Assembly (NCBI GenBank): GCA_947501685.1
Contig: CANMWQ010000003.1
Location: 522,336-586,335, forward strand
Length of the DNA: 64,000 bases
Reading direction: 5' to 3'
Source of the DNA: an uncultured Litoreibacter sp.
GTDB taxonomy: Bacteria; Pseudomonadota; Alphaproteobacteria; Rhodobacterales; Rhodobacteraceae
Below the pieces are notes generated by a model. That model did not search any database. It was not told the DNA's origin and saw only the letters and a program-made list of their open reading frames with translations. Both the position numbers and the translations under genes were made by a program. Shown one piece after another: positions 35,257 through 44,559 of the stretch (positions are counted from its first letter, which is position 1; every line of letters starts with the position of its first letter).

Positions 35257-35272
35257 TTTATCAAATGGTAAA
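35257..35272. promoter_or_regulatory. RutR-like operator upstream of preTA
   Basis: TTTATCAAATGGTAAA is a near-perfect dyad matching the RutR consensus TTGACCA-N2-TGGTCAA at 11 of 14 defined positions. It lies 50 bp upstream of the preT start. It resembles the box at 30214-30229, sharing TTTA-CA and GGT-AA. Confidence 0.6.
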
Positions 35273-35321
35273 TTTTAGGCGGTTTGTGAAGTTTGAAGGG
35301 CCTGTACGCTTTGCGAGTGTG

Positions 35322-35350
35322 GGAGCCTCCGGCGGGGATATTTTGAAACA
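35322..35350 (+). repeat. Second copy of the REP-like GGAGCCTCCGGCGGG motif
   Basis: GGAGCCTCCGGCGGG followed by GATATTTTGAAACA matches the minus-strand motif at 25361-25390 over the first 15 bases exactly, with a similar AT-rich tail. It is intergenic, between preT and the metallo-beta-lactamase gene. Confidence 0.6.
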
Positions 35351-35367
35351 TGGAAAGACGGGACGAC

Positions 35368-36162
35368 TTAGAAAGGCCAGCTGTTTGGGCCTTGGTCTAG
35401 GCGGAAGATGTGGGGGGCTTTGTCTTTTGGGAAAAACTGGCGGACCAGAGGGTCGTGGCCGGGGATGATCAGCTTAGGGGCGGAGGCGAGCTGGTGCAGG
35501 CGGTCAAAGCCGCGCAGCATGTCTTCGAGATCGACGACGATGGGGAACGGCTTTTTGTCGAAGACGTTTTCGTAGAAATGCGTGGCATCCGAGGCGAGGC
35601 AGAGCCAGCCTGCATCCGTGCGCACACGCACCGCTTGCAGCCCGCGTGAATGGCCGCCCAGGCAATGCACAGTGACGCCGTCAGCCACTGCGCCGTCGCC
35701 TTCGTGAAAGATGCAGCGCCCGGAATAGACGCGCTGGACCGCCTCGCAGATATGATCGGCGGTGAAGGGCATTTGCAGCGTGCCGTGGCACATGCAGGGG
35801 CCGGTGGCATAGGCCATTTCCGCCGCTTGCAGGTGGATCGTGGCGTTGGGAAACAGGTGCAGCCCGCCTGCGTGATCATAATGCAGATGGGTGATGATCA
35901 GCTGGGTGATGTCCTCGGCTTTTATCCCCAGCGGTTTGAGCGCCTCGCGCGGGTCCATGAGGATGGGGCGGTTGCGGGAGGTGGCCTCCGGCTGGTCATA
36001 GCCGGTGTCGACAAGTATCGTCTCGTCCCCGCGGCGCAGCACCCAGATGAAGTAATCCATCGCGTGGGGCGCGTCGTGGTTGTCGTCGAACATGAAGCTG
36101 TCCGCTCGCGTGCGTGCGTTGCGGTCGGCGTATTTGATCGCGTGGACTTGCCAGTTGCTCAT
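35368..36162 (-). CDS. Metallo-beta-lactamase-fold hydrolase, N-acyl-homoserine-lactonase-like
   Basis: A 264-residue MBL-fold hydrolase. It has the dinuclear zinc motif THLHYDHAGGL (HxHxDH, near residues 105-115), a GGHSRG third-ligand motif and SDATH with the bridging aspartate. The arrangement resembles AttM/AiiA-type lactonases that open acyl-homoserine lactones or related lactones. The substrate is not proven. The start (36162) lies right after a five-codon mini-ORF made by a 14-bp tandem duplication of the start region. It forms a pair with the upstream monooxygenase gene. Confidence 0.82.
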   Translation of the reverse strand: MSNWQVHAIKYADRNARTRADSFMFDDNHDAPHAMDYFIWVLRRGDETILVDTGYDQPEATSRNRPILMDPREALKPLGIKAEDITQLIITHLHYDHAGGLHLFPNATIHLQAAEMAYATGPCMCHGTLQMPFTADHICEAVQRVYSGRCIFHEGDGAVADGVTVHCLGGHSRGLQAVRVRTDAGWLCLASDATHFYENVFDKKPFPIVVDLEDMLRGFDRLHQLASAPKLIIPGHDPLVRQFFPKDKAPHIFRLDQGPNSWPF

Positions 36163-36172
36163 GGCCAGTTGC

Positions 36173-36463
36173 TCATCTTTGCACGGTGCTGAAGGTGCGC
36201 AACTCTTTGTCCGCCACCAGATCCGCGATGGCGGGCCCGGTGGCTTTGAAATGCGGCATTTGCTGATGGGCCTCAAAGGCGGCTTCGTCGTCATAGAGCT
36301 CGTAGAGGAACACCTGACTTGGGCGCGCGAGGTCGGTGCAGACGTCGAATTGCTGACAGCCGGGCTCATTGGCCACGGAGGCTTGCGCGTTCTTGCGGAT
36401 CAGCGGCAGGAAGGCCTCCATCTTTCCGTCATGGATGGTGAAGTTGACTGTGACTGCGAACAT
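36173..36463 (-). CDS. Antibiotic biosynthesis monooxygenase (ABM) domain protein
   Basis: A 96-residue ferredoxin-like ABM-fold protein (FAVTVNFTIHDGKMEAFLPLI, ANEPGCQQFDV, FLYELYDDEAAFEAHQQMPHFK), the pattern of YgiN-like quinol monooxygenases and related small enzymes. The ATG at 36463 follows a GGAGG ribosome site and is preferred over one five codons upstream. Its TGA overlaps an ATG that opens a five-codon mini-ORF leading into the MBL gene. Substrate unknown. Confidence 0.85.
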   Translation of the reverse strand: MFAVTVNFTIHDGKMEAFLPLIRKNAQASVANEPGCQQFDVCTDLARPSQVFLYELYDDEAAFEAHQQMPHFKATGPAIADLVADKELRTFSTVQR

Positions 36464-36524
36464 GGGGGCCTCCGTCATTGGGTTGCCGATAGTGAACGCG
36501 GAACGGAGGCCGAGGGCAAGAGGG

Positions 36525-39368
36525 TTACTCGGCTGCTTCTACATACTCCTCCATCGGGGGGCAGGTGCAGGTCAGGTTGCGGTCTCCCCAGACATTGTCG
36601 ACGCGGTTCACCGGCGGCCAGTATTTGTCCACGCGGAAGGCGCCTACGGGGAAGCCGCCTGTCTCGCGGCTATAGGGCCGGTCCCAGTCCTTGACGAGGT
36701 CTTCCATTGTGTGCGGCGCGTTTTTCAGCGGGTTGTTTTCGGAGTCCATGCTGCCATCTTCGATGGCTTTGATCTCGGCACGGATGCCAAGCATGGCGTC
36801 GCAGAAACGATCGAGCTCGGCTTTGGTTTCCGACTCCGTGGGTTCGATCATCAAGGTGCCTGCGACGGGCCAGGACATGGTGGGCGCATGGAAGCCGCAA
36901 TCGCTGAGGCGCTTGGCGATGTCGTCGACGGTGATATGGGCGCTGTCGGCAAAGGGCCGCGTGTCGATGATGCATTCATGCGCGACCCGGCCCGTGGGGC
37001 CTTTGTAGAGCACGTCGAAGGCCCCTTCGAGCCGTTTGGCGATGTAGTTGGCGTTCAGGATCGCGACCCGCGTGGCCTGCGTCAGGCCCTCGCCGCCCAT
37101 CATCAGGCAATAGGCCCATGAGATCGGCAAGAGCGACGGCGAGCCGAACGGGGCGGCGGAAACCGCGCCTTCGCCCGTGTTGGGATCACCCGGCAAGTGC
37201 TTGACCAAATGCTGTTTCACGCCGATAGGACCCATGCCGGGGCCGCCGCCGCCATGGGGGATGCAGAAGGTCTTGTGCAGGTTCAGGTGGCTGACATCGC
37301 CGCCCAGATCGCCGGGGCGGGACAGGCCGACCATGGCGTTCATATTGGCCCCGTCGATATAGACCTGCCCGCCCGCGTCATGGGTGATCTGGCAGACGTC
37401 GATCACGGTTTCCTCGAACACGCCATGGGTAGAAGGGTATGTGATCATGCAGCCCGCGAGATTGTCCTTGTGCTGGTCCACCTTGGCCTGGAAATCCGCA
37501 AGGTCGATGTCGCCATTGTCAGCGGATTTCACGGGGACCACGGTCCAGCCGACCATTTGCGCGGAGGCGGGGTTGGTCCCATGCGCGCTCATCGGGATGA
37601 GGCAGATGTTGCGATGCCCCTGCCCGTTCGCGCGGTGAAAGGCGGCGATGGTCAGCAGGCCCGCATATTCGCCTTGCGCGCCGGAATTGGGTTGCATGGA
37701 GATCGCGTCATAACCGGTGACGTCGCAGAGTTTCGCGGACAGATCGTCGATCATCTCTGAATAGCCCGCTGCCTGATCTTTGGGGCAGAACGGGTGCAGC
37801 AGGGAAAACTCGTCCCATGTGACGGGCATCATTTCGGCGGCGGAATTGAGCTTCATCGTGCAGGAGCCCAGCGGGATCATCGCGCGATCAAGCGCAAGGT
37901 CGCGGTCGGCCAGACGGCGCATGTAGCGCATCATTTCGGTCTCTGCGCGGTTCATGTGAAAGACGGGATGGGTCAGAAAATCGCTGGTGCGGATCAGCTT
38001 GTCGGGCATGTGGTAATGCGGCGTGTAATCCTTGTCGGCGCGGGTGATGCCGAAGGCGCGCCAGACGGCCTCGATCGTGTCGGGGCGGGTGCGTTCGTCC
38101 AGCGTGATGCCGATCTGGGTGTCGCCGACGCGGCGCAGGTTGATGCCTTCGTCCACGGCGGATTTCATCACCGCCGCTTGCAGCGGGCCGACATCCACGG
38201 TGATCGTGTCAAAGAAGCTGGCGGGACGCACGTCGAAGCCCGCTTGCTTGAGCCCTTCGGCCAGCCGCGCGGTCTTGCGGTGAATGCGTTGCGCAATGGC
38301 TTTGAGGCCTTCCGGCCCGTGGAACACCGCATAAAACCCGGCCATGACGGCGAGCAGCGCTTGGGCGGTGCAGACGTTGGAGGTGGCTTTCTCGCGGCGG
38401 ATATGCTGCTCGCGGGTTTGCAGGGACAAACGGTATGCGCGGTTCCCGTGGCTGTCGATGGAGACGCCGACGATGCGCCCCGGCATATTGCGCGCGTAGC
38501 TGGCTTTGGTCGCCATATAGGCCGCGTGCGGGCCGCCATAGCCCACGGGCACGCCGAAGCGCTGGGTGGAGCCGACGGCAATGTCTGCGCCCATCGCGCC
38601 GGGCTCTTTCAGCAGCGTCAGGGACAGCGGATCGGCGGCGATGATGGCGATGGCTTTCTCGGCATGGAGGGCCGCAATCTCAGGGGTGAAGTCGCGGATA
38701 TGGCCGTGTGTGCCGGGGAATTGGAAGATCGCGCCGAAGACGGCTTTTGCGTCCAGATCGTCGGGGGTGCCGATGATGATCTCGATGCCCAAAGGGGCGG
38801 CGCGGGTCTTCATGACGGCGATGTTTTGCGGGTGGCAATTTTCGTCGATGAAGAAGGCCTTGGCTTTGGATTTGCCGACGCGGCCCGCCATGGTCATGGC
38901 CTCGGCGCAGGCAGTGGCCTCGTCCAGCAGGGAGGCGTTGGCAATCTCCAAACCGGTCAGGTCAGAGACCATGGTTTGGAAGTTCAAAAGCGCCTCGAGA
39001 CGGCCCTGGCTGATCTCAGGCTGATAGGGCGTGTAGGCGGTGTACCAAGCGGGGTTTTCAAGGATATTGCGCTGGATCGCGGGGGGCGTGACGGTGCCGT
39101 GGTAGCCCTGTCCTATGAGCGAGGTGAGCACCTTGTTCTTGCCCGCCGTGATCTTCATGTGGTGCAGCAGCTCGCGTTCGGATTTGGCCTTGCCGAACTC
39201 CAGCGGTTTCTTTTGCCGAATTTTGGCGGGCAGCGTGTCGTCGATGAGCGCGTGGAGATCCGATGCCCCCACCACCTGTAGCATCTGCGCCATTTCAGCG
39301 GGCGACGGGCCGATATGGCGACGGTTGGCGAAGTCGTAGGGCAGATAGTCGGTGGGGGTGAAGGTCAT
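36525..39368 (-). CDS. gcvP: Glycine dehydrogenase (decarboxylating), P-protein
   Basis: PLP-dependent P-protein of the glycine cleavage system, 947 residues, the fused homodimeric type. It decarboxylates glycine and passes the aminomethyl group to lipoyl-GcvH. The N-terminal half begins [12 protein letters not shown]. The C-terminal half has the PLP-lysine motif [20 protein letters not shown] (near 690-710) and the Gly-rich stretch that binds PLP phosphate. Final gene of the gcvT-gcvH-gcvP operon under a glycine riboswitch. Confidence 0.97.
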   Translation of the reverse strand: MTFTPTDYLPYDFANRRHIGPSPAEMAQMLQVVGASDLHALIDDTLPAKIRQKKPLEFGKAKSERELLHHMKITAGKNKVLTSLIGQGYHGTVTPPAIQRNILENPAWYTAYTPYQPEISQGRLEALLNFQTMVSDLTGLEIANASLLDEATACAEAMTMAGRVGKSKAKAFFIDENCHPQNIAVMKTRAAPLGIEIIIGTPDDLDAKAVFGAIFQFPGTHGHIRDFTPEIAALHAEKAIAIIAADPLSLTLLKEPGAMGADIAVGSTQRFGVPVGYGGPHAAYMATKASYARNMPGRIVGVSIDSHGNRAYRLSLQTREQHIRREKATSNVCTAQALLAVMAGFYAVFHGPEGLKAIAQRIHRKTARLAEGLKQAGFDVRPASFFDTITVDVGPLQAAVMKSAVDEGINLRRVGDTQIGITLDERTRPDTIEAVWRAFGITRADKDYTPHYHMPDKLIRTSDFLTHPVFHMNRAETEMMRYMRRLADRDLALDRAMIPLGSCTMKLNSAAEMMPVTWDEFSLLHPFCPKDQAAGYSEMIDDLSAKLCDVTGYDAISMQPNSGAQGEYAGLLTIAAFHRANGQGHRNICLIPMSAHGTNPASAQMVGWTVVPVKSADNGDIDLADFQAKVDQHKDNLAGCMITYPSTHGVFEETVIDVCQITHDAGGQVYIDGANMNAMVGLSRPGDLGGDVSHLNLHKTFCIPHGGGGPGMGPIGVKQHLVKHLPGDPNTGEGAVSAAPFGSPSLLPISWAYCLMMGGEGLTQATRVAILNANYIAKRLEGAFDVLYKGPTGRVAHECIIDTRPFADSAHITVDDIAKRLSDCGFHAPTMSWPVAGTLMIEPTESETKAELDRFCDAMLGIRAEIKAIEDGSMDSENNPLKNAPHTMEDLVKDWDRPYSRETGGFPVGAFRVDKYWPPVNRVDNVWGDRNLTCTCPPMEEYVEAAE

Positions 39369-39381
39369 CAGTTGCGTCCCT

Positions 39382-39741
39382 TTAGTCGATCATTTTCTTA
39401 TAGGCGGCCTCGTCCATGTAATCGTCCATGGGGCTCAGATCAGACGGCTTCATCTTGAAGAACCATCCGCCTTCCATCGCGTCGTCATTGACGGTGGCAG
39501 GCGCATCGGCGAGGGCCTCGTTGACCTCGACGATTTCGCCGTCGAGCGGAGCGAGGATGTCGGAGGCGGCCTTGACGCTTTCGATCACGACGATCTCGTC
39601 ATCTTTGGAGACGGTGGTGCCGACCTCCGGCAGCTCGACAAAGACGATATCGCCCAGTTGTGTCGCCGCGTGTTCGGTGATGCCGACGACGATAAGGCCG
39701 TCTTCCTCGCGGAGCCATTCGTGCTCTTCTGTGAATTTCAT
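39382..39741 (-). CDS. gcvH: Glycine cleavage system H protein
   Basis: Lipoyl carrier protein of 119 residues with the lipoylation site ESVKAASD (K57). It shuttles the aminomethyl intermediate between GcvP and GcvT. The length and the acidic beta-barrel pattern (EEHEWL at the start) are typical. It lies 21 bp after gcvT and 13 bp before gcvP. Confidence 0.97.
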   Translation of the reverse strand: MKFTEEHEWLREEDGLIVVGITEHAATQLGDIVFVELPEVGTTVSKDDEIVVIESVKAASDILAPLDGEIVEVNEALADAPATVNDDAMEGGWFFKMKPSDLSPMDDYMDEAAYKKMID

Positions 39742-39762
39742 TTGGTCTTTCCCTCTTGCTGT

Positions 39763-40887
39763 CTATCGTTTGAAATTTGCCGCTATGAACGGCAGTTGCG
39801 TGACGGTCAGCGGCAGACGTTTGCCGCGCAGCGCGCCGTAGATCACGGTGCCGGGTTTTGCGCTGTCCCCGGTGACATAGCCCATGGCCACGGGGCCATT
39901 GACGGTCGGGCCGAAGCCGCCGGAGGTGATGGTGCCGATGGGCTCTGCGCTGGTCTGCGTCGCGAAAAGCTCGACACCCTCGCGCATGGGCGCGCGGCCT
40001 TCGGGGCGTAGCCCCACGCGTTTGCGGGGCGCGCCGTTGGCGAGGTGATCTTCGATGATGGATGCGCCGGGGTAGCCCCCTGCCCGCGCGCCGCCGGGTC
40101 TGCGGGTCTTTTGGATGGCCCATGTGAGGGCGGCTTCGATGGGCGATGTGGTGGCGTCGATGTCATGGCCGTAAAGGCACAGCCCGGCTTCAAGCCGCAG
40201 CGCGTCGCGAGCACCCAGGCCGATGGGTGCTACGTCTTCATGGGCGAGGAGTGTGCGGGCCAGCGCCTCGGCATATTCTGCGGGCACCGATATCTCGTAG
40301 CCGTCCTCGCCCGTATAGCCGGAGCGCGAGGCCCAGACCTCTATGCCGTCCAGCTTGAGCGTGGCCACATCCATGAAGCGCATCTGGGCGGCCTTGGTGT
40401 CGAGCTTGGACAGGACGGCTTCGGCGGCGGGGCCTTGCAGGGCCAGCAGCGCGCGGTCAGTCAGCTCGGTGACTGTCACTTTCGGCTCAAGGGCCGCTTT
40501 CACCCGGGCGATATCGGCGACCTTGCAGGCGGCGTTGACGACGATGAAGACGTGATCGCCGCGGTTGACCAGCATCAGGTCATCCTCGATGCCGCCCGCG
40601 TCATTGGTGAAGAACCCGTAGCGTTGGCGGTTTTCGGCGAGGTCCAGAATATCGACGGGGAGCAAGGTCTCCAAGGCAAGTGCGGCCTGTGCGTAGCTGT
40701 CGCCTTGCACCACCACCTGCCCCATATGGCTGACATCAAACAGCCCGGCTTTCTCGCGGGTGTGTTGGTGTTCTTTCATCACGCCAAGCGGGTATTGCAC
40801 GGGCATGTCATAGCCTGCGAACGGCACCATCTTGGCCCCCAATTCGAGGTGAAGCTTATGCAGGGCGGTGTGTTGCAACGCGCTCAT
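39763..40887 (-). CDS. gcvT: Glycine cleavage system aminomethyltransferase, T-protein
   Basis: Tetrahydrofolate-dependent T-protein, 374 residues. It releases ammonia and forms 5,10-methylene-THF from the aminomethyl-lipoyl group of GcvH. Family blocks include MVPFAGYDMPVQYP near the N-terminus, LFDVSHMGQ, SRSGYTGEDGYEI and ARDALRLEAGLCLYG. The ATG at 40887 has a GGAG ribosome site. The upstream in-frame ATG at 40920 would fall in the riboswitch-to-gene linker. First gene of gcvTHP. Confidence 0.96.
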   Translation of the reverse strand: MSALQHTALHKLHLELGAKMVPFAGYDMPVQYPLGVMKEHQHTREKAGLFDVSHMGQVVVQGDSYAQAALALETLLPVDILDLAENRQRYGFFTNDAGGIEDDLMLVNRGDHVFIVVNAACKVADIARVKAALEPKVTVTELTDRALLALQGPAAEAVLSKLDTKAAQMRFMDVATLKLDGIEVWASRSGYTGEDGYEISVPAEYAEALARTLLAHEDVAPIGLGARDALRLEAGLCLYGHDIDATTSPIEAALTWAIQKTRRPGGARAGGYPGASIIEDHLANGAPRKRVGLRPEGRAPMREGVELFATQTSAEPIGTITSGGFGPTVNGPVAMGYVTGDSAKPGTVIYGALRGKRLPLTVTQLPFIAANFKR

Positions 40888-40936
40888 CTGAAGTCTCCGG
40901 CACCATTGGGGCGCGGCCATGGGCCTGCGCGGTTGG

Positions 40937-41098
40937 TGCCCCCTCTGTCCGGTCGCCTGAGATCGCTATCCCTTCGGCGGATGCCTGATCACGGCACCTC
41001 TCTCCAGAGTCTTGTCACGGCTGACGGTCCGTTTGGCCTGAGAGTTTCCGGGGCGGTTGCTCCTTCGGCACCGGCTCTAAACCGGTTCTCCCGTCATC
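40937..41098 (-). ncRNA. Tandem glycine riboswitch upstream of gcvTHP
   Basis: On the minus strand two consecutive glycine-aptamer-like units are readable. The first (about 41020-41098) contains CGGGAGA, GCCGAAGGAGCAA and CTCAGGCCAAACGGACCG. The second (about 40937-41010) contains CTCTGGAGAGAGG, GCCGAAGGGATAGC, CTCAGGCGACCGGACAGAGG. These are the conserved cores of the type I and II glycine aptamers, separated by a short linker. About 50 nt lie between aptamer 2 and the gcvT ATG, where the expression platform should be. Glycine binding should switch on the cleavage operon. Confidence 0.93.
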
Positions 41099-41143
41099 GT
41101 GGGCTGGACGCTAGTACAGGTTGATTTTCAAGACAAGACAGAT

Positions 41144-42160
41144 TTACGTGAGCCATTTTCGAATGATCGGCGCGCCGATGATGACCACCACGATGCGGGT
41201 CAGATGGTGGGTCACGACAAAGGCGATATCAGCCCCGGCGACGATGGCGAGCACCGTCATTTCGGCCTGCCCGCCGGGGGAAAAGGCCAGCAAAGCCTCG
41301 GCTTGCGGGGCGAGGCCAAGGAACACGGCGCACTCTGCCACGAGCAATGCGATGACGCCGATGATCAGCGTGTAGCCGGTGGCGGCGAGGACGACGCGGC
41401 GCAGCTCCACCCATGTGATGCCGACGTATTTGACGCCGACGCTGAGGCCGATGAAGAACTGAGCGGCGAGAATCGCCTCCATCGGGGGGCGGGAATGGAT
41501 GAGGCCCGTGAGGCTGGCAATCGCGGCGAGGATCATCGGGCCGAGGATGCTCGCCCCGAAAAGGCCGACGCGCTTTGCCCCCCACCACCCTGCCCCGGCG
41601 ATGACCACCATCAGAGCCAGTTCATGCGGCGGCAATGACGTGGCGGGGGCGCCGATGGGTTGATCGAGGCTGAGACCCAGGATCACCGTCAGCACCAGCG
41701 GCAGCGCGGAGACGACCAGGAGCACGCGGGTGGCGTGGATCAGCGACAGGTGGCGGACATTGCCGCCTGCCTCCTCGCCGAAGATCAGCATGTCCTGCAA
41801 CCCGCCGGGCATCGCGCCGTAATAGCTGGTTGCCGGATCAAACCCGCAGACGCGGCGGAAATAGGGATAGCCCGCCAGCCCGATCAGCAGGATGAAGGGC
41901 GGGATCAGCGCCAGCGACAGGGCCATCTCAGGGATGCGTCCCGCGACATCAGGGGTGATGGAGGCCCCGACGGCGACGCCCAGAACGGTGCGCATCGCAT
42001 CGCCTATGACCGGCGGGCCTTTGAAATTGAGACCCGCAAGTGCGGCGATCAGGCAGGCAAACATCGGCCCCAAAAGCCATGGCAGCGGCAGGTTGAGCGC
42101 GCGGAACACCGCCACGCCAAGGGCCGCGATTGAGAGTGCCAGAAGGATTCGAAAGATCAC
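41144..42160 (-). CDS. AbrB-family membrane transporter
   Basis: A 338-residue membrane protein with about ten helices in two repeated halves. Each half carries a Gly-rich signature, PGGLQDM near residue 125 and SPGGQAEM near 300. This is the AbrB/AmoA-like family of putative transporters. The name derives from a regulator-like genetic effect, not from a known substrate. It ends about 45 bp from the glycine riboswitch region and may simply share orientation. Function unknown. Confidence 0.8.
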   Translation of the reverse strand: MIFRILLALSIAALGVAVFRALNLPLPWLLGPMFACLIAALAGLNFKGPPVIGDAMRTVLGVAVGASITPDVAGRIPEMALSLALIPPFILLIGLAGYPYFRRVCGFDPATSYYGAMPGGLQDMLIFGEEAGGNVRHLSLIHATRVLLVVSALPLVLTVILGLSLDQPIGAPATSLPPHELALMVVIAGAGWWGAKRVGLFGASILGPMILAAIASLTGLIHSRPPMEAILAAQFFIGLSVGVKYVGITWVELRRVVLAATGYTLIIGVIALLVAECAVFLGLAPQAEALLAFSPGGQAEMTVLAIVAGADIAFVVTHHLTRIVVVIIGAPIIRKWLT

Positions 42161-42257
42161 GTCGCGCGCCGCTTTCAGGGACCAGTTGGGGCGAGCTTAC
42201 GCCTCAATCAGGCGCGGCGCGAGGGGTCATGTTGCGGGAGCTTTGTGCTGGACTGAG

Positions 42258-42920
42258 TTACGCCAGCGTGTGCCAGATCGCGATGGTGCCGACCGCGATC
42301 AGGCTGAGCGCCCAGACCACATCAAGGTTGAACCACGTTTTGGACAGGAATTTCAGCCCGAGCCAGTAATACATGATGGCAGCAAGGATGCCTCCGGCCA
42401 GCATCATGGCGGCGGTGTGGGCGGTGGCGACGATGAAGGCGAGACCGATATTGGAGCTCATCAGCGCATAGGCCGCGCTGTGGCCCGCGTCGAGTTCCGC
42501 GACGGCGCAGATGCCTAAGTAAATCGGAACCAGCATCAGCCCTGCCCCATGCGCAATGGCGGCGAGGAAAGACCACAGGCCAAGACGGCTCGGTTTGACG
42601 CGGGCCAGAAAGCGCGGGTGGCGGCGGTTGATCAGCAGGTAGAGGCCGAGGGCTATGACCAACACCCCCGCGCCGATGCGGATTTCTCGCTCGTATTCGA
42701 CGAGGGTGATCATCATGGAAAAGGGCAAGAGGATCGCCGTCATGGCGATGAAGTGGCCTAGTGCCAAAGCGGCGAGCGCGCGCAGCAGCGCGGAGGGTTT
42801 TTGCTCGAACAGCGCCGCAGAGACCGCCAGAGGCCAGCCCATGCCGGGGTTCAACCCGTGGTAAATGCCCGAGGCGATGACGGCCCACCACAGGGCCGCC
42901 ACCGAAGTTGCGTCTTCCAA
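42258..42920 (-). CDS. Multi-pass membrane protein with HGLNPGMGW motif, partner of SBP56
   Basis: A 220-residue protein with about six predicted helices. The N-terminal helix carries GIYHGLNPGMGWPLAVS, and a second helix has ALGHFIAM. The spacing HGxxPG...GH recalls the metal-site helices of NicO/UreH-type nickel-cobalt transporters, though the match is distant. It begins 3 bp after the SBP56 stop, so the two are almost certainly co-expressed. A role supplying metal to, or exporting a product of, methanethiol oxidase is inference. Confidence 0.65.
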   Translation of the reverse strand: MEDATSVAALWWAVIASGIYHGLNPGMGWPLAVSAALFEQKPSALLRALAALALGHFIAMTAILLPFSMMITLVEYEREIRIGAGVLVIALGLYLLINRRHPRFLARVKPSRLGLWSFLAAIAHGAGLMLVPIYLGICAVAELDAGHSAAYALMSSNIGLAFIVATAHTAAMMLAGGILAAIMYYWLGLKFLSKTWFNLDVVWALSLIAVGTIAIWHTLA

Positions 42921-42923
42921 GAG

Positions 42924-44321
42924 TTAGACGTTCGGGTAGCAGAAACTGTCCGTCGAACAGTCGCCGCCCTCCAGCCGAATTTGGTGGGAGCGGTAGCCTT
43001 TGGGGAACTCCACGTAGAAGTCTTTATCGAGATGGAAGCCGTTTTCATCGTTATTGGCCATGACCATCTGCCCGCCCTCATCGTCAGGGTAGAACTGGTC
43101 GTCCCATGTGGAATAGAGCGAGTTGGTCCAGTAGACCCGTTTGCCGTCGCGGCTGATCTCCACCATTTGCGGTCCGTAGACAAAGGGCTTGCCGTTGGGG
43201 TGGTCTGTGCCTTTGGCGATGCCGCCCACCTCGACCTTGCCCGCGAGCACCGGGTTCATGGGATCAGAGACGTCATATTGGTGCATCTCGCCCAAGCCCC
43301 AGCAGGCCACATAGAGGTATTTGTCGTCCAGGCTGAGGTCGATGTCGGTCACCAACGGAGGCACCGCGCCGAAGCCTTTGAGCAGCTCTGGCAGGTTGTC
43401 GGCATCCTCGGGCCGGGGGTCGATGGTGATGGTCTTCTTGGACTGCCATGTGCCGTCATCGTCGCGCCACCATGTGAAAATGGCACCTTGCAGGTTGGTC
43501 GTGTCGACCACCACGCCGCAGAATCCGTAGGATTTGGCGGGGTCATGGGCAGGACGGATTTCCAGCGCCATTTGGTAGTTTTCGCCAAAGTCGATGGTCT
43601 GGATATTCTTGCGCTTGCGCAGGTCCCAGAAATGGATCGAGTGGCCGTATTTGTTGCTGAGCAGGTCTTCGGGGACAACGCCGTTCTCAAACTGCGGCGG
43701 CAGGCCCCATTCGCTGCTGACCATGTAATCCTGCGGCAGGTTCCACCAGAAATCATAGTGCTTGTCCTGCTTGCCACGATCCATCTCGTAGCGGCCGATG
43801 ATCTCGAAACTTTCGCAATCCATGATGAAGATGCCGGGAGGGCCGTCGGTGCCGTCCTTGCCGCCACCTCCCAAGGTCGAGACATAGATGCCTTCAGGAC
43901 CGCAATGGATGGTGTGCGGGCGGGAATAGCCGGTTTTGGCGAAGACCTCTTCGGGCTCGATCGTCTTGTGGATTTTGGCCTTCAGCGGGTCCTTGACGTC
44001 GATGATATAGATGCGCGAGGAGCGGATGCCCGGCACGATCAGATAGCGACGCTCCAAGAAGGCGTGGCCGGTCAGCGGCGACAGGGCGGAGGAGCAGGCG
44101 TTCCAGCCGAAATGGTGAAACTCGTCGCCTTTATGCGGCACGATCACCTGATGCACGATCTCGCCGTACGTCTTTGATTTGGGGTTCACATCCACCACCG
44201 CGATACCGTCTGACTGCGACCCGTCCGGGCTGAGCATGATGGTAAATGCGTAATTCTCGGTGGGTGCCGCCATGGCAAGCTGCGGTGTCGCATGAAACGT
44301 CGGATCTGGTCTTAAGTTCAT
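42924..44321 (-). CDS. Selenium-binding protein SBP56 family, methanethiol oxidase
   Basis: A 465-residue seven-bladed beta-propeller of the SBP56/MtoX family. Conserved stretches include KGDEFHHFGWNACSSA, SRPHTIHCGPEGIY, WWNLPQDYMVSSEWG, YGHSIHFWDLRKRK and SLYSTWDDQFYP. Bacterial members oxidise methanethiol to formaldehyde, hydrogen sulfide and hydrogen peroxide and use copper. In marine Rhodobacteraceae methanethiol arises from DMSP demethylation. No signal peptide is visible at the assigned start, so the location is uncertain. Co-transcribed with a small membrane protein. Confidence 0.9.
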   Translation of the reverse strand: MNLRPDPTFHATPQLAMAAPTENYAFTIMLSPDGSQSDGIAVVDVNPKSKTYGEIVHQVIVPHKGDEFHHFGWNACSSALSPLTGHAFLERRYLIVPGIRSSRIYIIDVKDPLKAKIHKTIEPEEVFAKTGYSRPHTIHCGPEGIYVSTLGGGGKDGTDGPPGIFIMDCESFEIIGRYEMDRGKQDKHYDFWWNLPQDYMVSSEWGLPPQFENGVVPEDLLSNKYGHSIHFWDLRKRKNIQTIDFGENYQMALEIRPAHDPAKSYGFCGVVVDTTNLQGAIFTWWRDDDGTWQSKKTITIDPRPEDADNLPELLKGFGAVPPLVTDIDLSLDDKYLYVACWGLGEMHQYDVSDPMNPVLAGKVEVGGIAKGTDHPNGKPFVYGPQMVEISRDGKRVYWTNSLYSTWDDQFYPDDEGGQMVMANNDENGFHLDKDFYVEFPKGYRSHQIRLEGGDCSTDSFCYPNV

Positions 44322-44559
44322 GAATGTGTCCTCCCGGTATGGTTTTAATTTTTTTGTGTCGTTGGATGTGGCCTATTCTGTCTTGATGGTCCCAAAGGCA
44401 CGCCCCCGGCAACAGATCCGGGGTGCGCGCTCAATTGTCAGACAATTGAATTCGAATTGAAATTACTTTGCAAGATTTTTCTGTTTGCCACCTCGCAGGT
44501 GCCGCGCATCACCAGCCCGGGAGGTGCGGCACATTTCAACGATCTGCGTGGTGGCTTTA

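Noticed and set aside
37794..39281. Long plus-strand ORF (495 codons) opposite gcvP
   Set aside because: It is an antisense shadow of the unmistakable gcvP frame, Gly/His/Arg-rich with no recognisable motif.
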